This document shows, in pieces, positions 5,570 to 7,313 of a DNA stretch of 7,313 nucleotides. Location of the stretch: assembly GCA_946886375.1 (NCBI GenBank), contig CAMPIL010000180.1:1-7313 (forward strand). The letters are read 5' to 3'. The number at the start of each line of letters is the position of its first letter. Within the stretch, counting starts at the first letter, position 1. The stretch comes from an uncultured Phycisphaerales bacterium (GTDB lineage Bacteria; Planctomycetota; Phycisphaerae; Phycisphaerales; SM1A02). Position numbers and translations under genes: made by a program. The notes beneath the pieces are model-generated. The model searched no databases and had not been told where the DNA came from. It worked only from the letters and a program-made list of their open reading frames with translations.

Positions 5570-5770
5570 GACCGTGCGACATCGCGCACTCGGGCATGCA
5601 CGACCTTGGGCATGCCCGCATGCGCGCATTCCTTCACGCGCCAGAAAATTGAAATGTCTTGTCAGAGACTTACGGATGGTGTACGGAGCAGAGAAGGCGC
5701 CGATGGATTTTCGCGGCACTGAAATCGTTTAGGAAGACTGAGGAGGAACTAGACAGCGTCCAAAAGCACG

Positions 5771-5802
5771 ACGGGCGACCACGATGTGGTCGCCCGTATT
5801 TT
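5771..5802 (+). terminator. strong intrinsic terminator upstream of the initiator-like gene
   Basis: ACGGGCGACCAC (5771-5782) pairs perfectly with GTGGTCGCCCGT (5786-5797) around the loop GAT, giving a 12-bp GC-rich stem followed by ATTTT on the + strand. The opposite strand has a poorer tail (CGTGCTTTT). No recognisable + strand gene ends here, so the transcript it stops is either a small RNA or the leader of the gene starting at 5987. Confidence 0.8.
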
Positions 5803-5986
5803 CTGCGGCCAAGCGTCGATTCTGGATGAACGCTCCAGCCGGTTGAGCCTCGCAAACTCACCGTAGCGCAAGCCATTCATTCTTGTCAACGCCGATTCCG
5901 CCAGAGGATTCGTGTACTCGCTCTCCAGGTCCTTCCGGGCAACGCGGACGCTCGTCACGAGTCCGCCAATCAAACGGGGTTTGACA

Positions 5987-7267
5987 ATGGCAAGAGAGGG
6001 CAATGCGCGATGTGGCGGTTTGTCGTATGCGGCACGAAAACCCGAAGGCGGGTTCTGCTTCATTCCAGCAATGGCGATTCTGGCGGCATGGTTCGCCTAC
6101 AAGCGCTCGATCATCCGCCTGGTGGACCTCCGGGTATGGCTGGCGTGCTTCGAGGTCACAGCGCGCCGATATGCGGCTTTAACGGGCAAGCGCCCGAGAT
6201 ACAGCTTCGATGAGGTCGGCGTGCTGGTCGGTGGAGTGAAGGTACTCACGGTTCAACAGGCAATCCGCCGTTTGGAAAAGGCTGGCTTGCTCAAATGGTC
6301 CGATTCTCGGATCACGTTCAACGCTCACGCTGATGGACTTTTCACACTTGACAACGGGTTTGCAGAATGCTGCGCGCAGGTCAAGAATCGTCAACGGAAA
6401 GTTCCAGTCCCGCGCCGACTGCTGCGACTGCTGGCCGCAACTTCACGGCCGGTTGTGATCGCAACGGCGTTGGGGCATCTGCTGCGATGTCTGTATTACC
6501 GCAAGGGAACATGCCGGCCGGACGGACGGTGCAAAGCGTCGTGGATCGCGAATGTGTTCGGCGTCGATGAACGGAACGTGAAGAAGGCAAGGCGCTTGCT
6601 GCTCGATCTGCAAGTGCTTCGACGCGCCAGTGACACGCAGTTCGCGATGAACCGCTGGGGCCGGCGGTTCATCGTCAACCTTGCATGGGGCAGCAAGAAC
6701 GATTCGCCACGCCGGATCGTTGCAAATCGCTCCGATTTGCCACCCCCAATGAAGAACCGGAATCTCTCTTCGAGATCTGAACACCAGAAACTCGTCCGTA
6801 CTGGGGTTTCCAAAGCAACGTTGCGAAAGCCTGGGCTCAAGCATGTTGTTGTGGATGACCTGAGGAGTCGGGACCGATTGAAGGTGCTGTTCGCAGAGTC
6901 GGTGACGCTTGGCTGGTGCCGAAGCACCGAAGCGCAGGAATTGGATTTCTTCGCCGCGGCGAGAAGGGCGATGCGAGTCGCCAGCCGGAACCCCTGTGGG
7001 CTGTTCGTTTCAATCGTGAAGGAAAGACGGTGGCACTATCTCAGCAACGAGGACGAAGAGGGTGGCCGTCGAATGCTGCGGGGTTTGGCCGACGTTTGCG
7101 GTGCATCGGATGATGTAGGATGTCGGAGCGATGAGACGAAAACGGTCAAGGTCGCGCGGCGGTCTTCGAATCGATCCCAAGTTTCTGGAGATCGTTCCGT
7201 TTCTTGCGCCAAAGCTGCGGCGACAGATCCTCATCGAGCTCGGACATGGACTCTCCACGACGGCTGA
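5987..7267 (+). CDS. putative replication initiator with two winged-helix regions
   Basis: This 426-residue basic protein has three recognisable parts. Residues ~47-111 form a winged-helix-like unit (RVWLACFEV, TVQQAIRRLEKAGLLKW, then a strand SRITF). Residues ~140-232 form a second (VPRRLLRLLAATSR, CKASWIANVFGVDERNVKKARRLLLDL, MNRWGRRFIVNL). After a linker, residues ~286-370 form a helical domain with NPCGLFVSIVKERRWHYLSNEDE. Paired winged helices are the architecture of many plasmid initiators, and I recall a similar C-terminal NPxxLFxxLxxxRxWxxIxxxDE pattern in uncharacterised plasmid/ICE DNA-binding proteins. The ATG at 5987 has GGGG seven bases upstream and was chosen over the GTG at 5912. 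It diverges from parA. The last ~54 residues overlap the next gene and look non-protein-like, so the true stop may have been lost. A transcription regulator is the main alternative. Confidence 0.62.
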   Translation: MAREGNARCGGLSYAARKPEGGFCFIPAMAILAAWFAYKRSIIRLVDLRVWLACFEVTARRYAALTGKRPRYSFDEVGVLVGGVKVLTVQQAIRRLEKAGLLKWSDSRITFNAHADGLFTLDNGFAECCAQVKNRQRKVPVPRRLLRLLAATSRPVVIATALGHLLRCLYYRKGTCRPDGRCKASWIANVFGVDERNVKKARRLLLDLQVLRRASDTQFAMNRWGRRFIVNLAWGSKNDSPRRIVANRSDLPPPMKNRNLSSRSEHQKLVRTGVSKATLRKPGLKHVVVDDLRSRDRLKVLFAESVTLGWCRSTEAQELDFFAAARRAMRVASRNPCGLFVSIVKERRWHYLSNEDEEGGRRMLRGLADVCGASDDVGCRSDETKTVKVARRSSNRSQVSGDRSVSCAKAAATDPHRARTWTLHDG

Positions 7268-7313
7268 ATTGGTGGATCACCTCAGCGTGCCGGCATCACG
7301 GATTGCTTATCAA
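7131..7313 (+). CDS. winged-helix (ArsR-like) regulator, 3'-partial
   Basis: An open frame starts at the ATG at 7131 and runs off the window after 61 codons. It begins with a very basic tail (MRRKRSRSRGG), then RIDPKFLEIVPFLAPKLRR, then QILIELGHGLSTTAELVDHL, then SVPASRIAYQ. The last part fits a helix-turn-helix whose recognition helix is the SVPASRIAYQ segment, as in ArsR-like winged-helix repressors that end this helix with SYHL or similar. GGAG lies just upstream, and an in-frame TAG at 7116-7118 fixes the start. It overlaps the preceding gene by 137 bases in another frame; its protein-like sequence suggests it is the true coding frame there. The target is unknown: autoregulation, rep control or metal sensing are all possible. 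Confidence 0.55.
   Translation, partial: MRRKRSRSRGGLRIDPKFLEIVPFLAPKLRRQILIELGHGLSTTAELVDHLSVPASRIAYQ

Larger units (their letters stand above)
5424..5623. repeat. GCATGC repeat cluster, candidate parS centromere and par operator
   Basis: The palindromic core GCATGC occurs at 5429-5434, 5477-5482, 5594-5599, 5610-5615 and 5618-5623; by eye I find one other copy in the window (1797-1802). The repeats extend beyond the core: CGGGCATGCACRAC appears on the + strand at 5591-5604 and on the - strand at 5437-5424, and CGGGCATGC/GCATGCCCG form a perfect 9-bp inverted pair (5591-5599, 5610-5618) around 10 bases. GGGCATGCCC at 5608-5617 is a full palindrome. Such clusters ahead of a parA plus RHH-gene operon are where type Ib systems place their centromere and autorepression site. 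Confidence 0.6.
5389..5986. other. par-rep divergent control region, likely centromere and possibly origin
   Basis: I support no protein gene in these 598 bases. They separate the leftward parA operon from the rightward initiator-like gene. The parA-proximal part is packed with GCATGC repeats and hairpins; the rep-proximal part holds a strong + strand terminator. From 5803 to 5986 I see no iterons, no DnaA-box-like sequence and no AT-rich block, so an origin here is only an expectation from the location between rep and par. Confidence 0.6.

Noticed and set aside
5389..5637. 83-codon N-terminal extension of ParA
   Set aside because: It is translated GCATGC repeats and hairpins; the ATG at 5388 has a strong Shine-Dalgarno and matches normal ParA starts.
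5749..6063. 104-codon minus-strand frame (with ...NPLAESALTRMNGLRYGEF...) across the rep upstream region
   Set aside because: It reads somewhat protein-like, but its 3' end contains the intrinsic terminator stem, its 5' end overlaps the initiator gene on the other strand, and it has no convincing start signal or recognisable family.

Overview
The window is GC-rich accessory DNA that reads as a plasmid, or a plasmid-like integrative element, carrying a small metal-resistance cargo. The right part is a maintenance backbone: a ParA ATPase, a small ribbon-helix-helix partner, a putative replication initiator with two winged-helix regions, and a control region of about 600 bp between them. The left part carries two cation diffusion facilitator (CDF) transporters around a small Cys-Cys protein. 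There are no rRNAs, tRNAs, CRISPR arrays, transposases or phage genes. The host cannot be fixed from sequence alone. The ParA, the WQNxTxNGPxYNV-type small protein and the initiator-like protein resemble proteins I associate with Planctomycetota and some Proteobacteria, but that is recollection, not a search.

Left module, + strand (1-2429). It opens with the end of a small two-helix membrane protein that continues past the left edge, then a full-length CzcD/ZitB-like CDF exporter. Next come a 135-residue Cys-Cys protein with a lipoprotein-like leader and a short CDF-like transporter without the cytosolic domain. A hairpin separates the last two. The set suggests defence against a divalent metal, exact ion unknown.

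Junction (2430-2881). This gene-free stretch looks like a recombination scar. It holds a second, 92%-identical copy of the last 85 bp of the Cys-Cys gene, fused directly to what may be the 5' end of another gene.

Backbone, - strand (2882-5388). Read in transcription order, it contains parA, a partner gene overlapping it by 8 bp, a small conserved protein with its own candidate promoter and operator, and a hypothetical protein ending in a zinc ribbon.

Control region (5389-5986). It contains five GCATGC cores within 195 bp next to parA, two hairpins, and a strong + strand terminator that no visible gene needs. I infer a type Ib-like partition system whose centromere and operator lie upstream of parA, and possible attenuation or an antisense RNA controlling the divergent initiator.

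Right end, + strand (5987-7313). The initiator-like gene is followed by a winged-helix-like regulator gene that overlaps it by 137 bp in another frame and runs off the window. The initiator's last ~54 residues look like out-of-frame readthrough.
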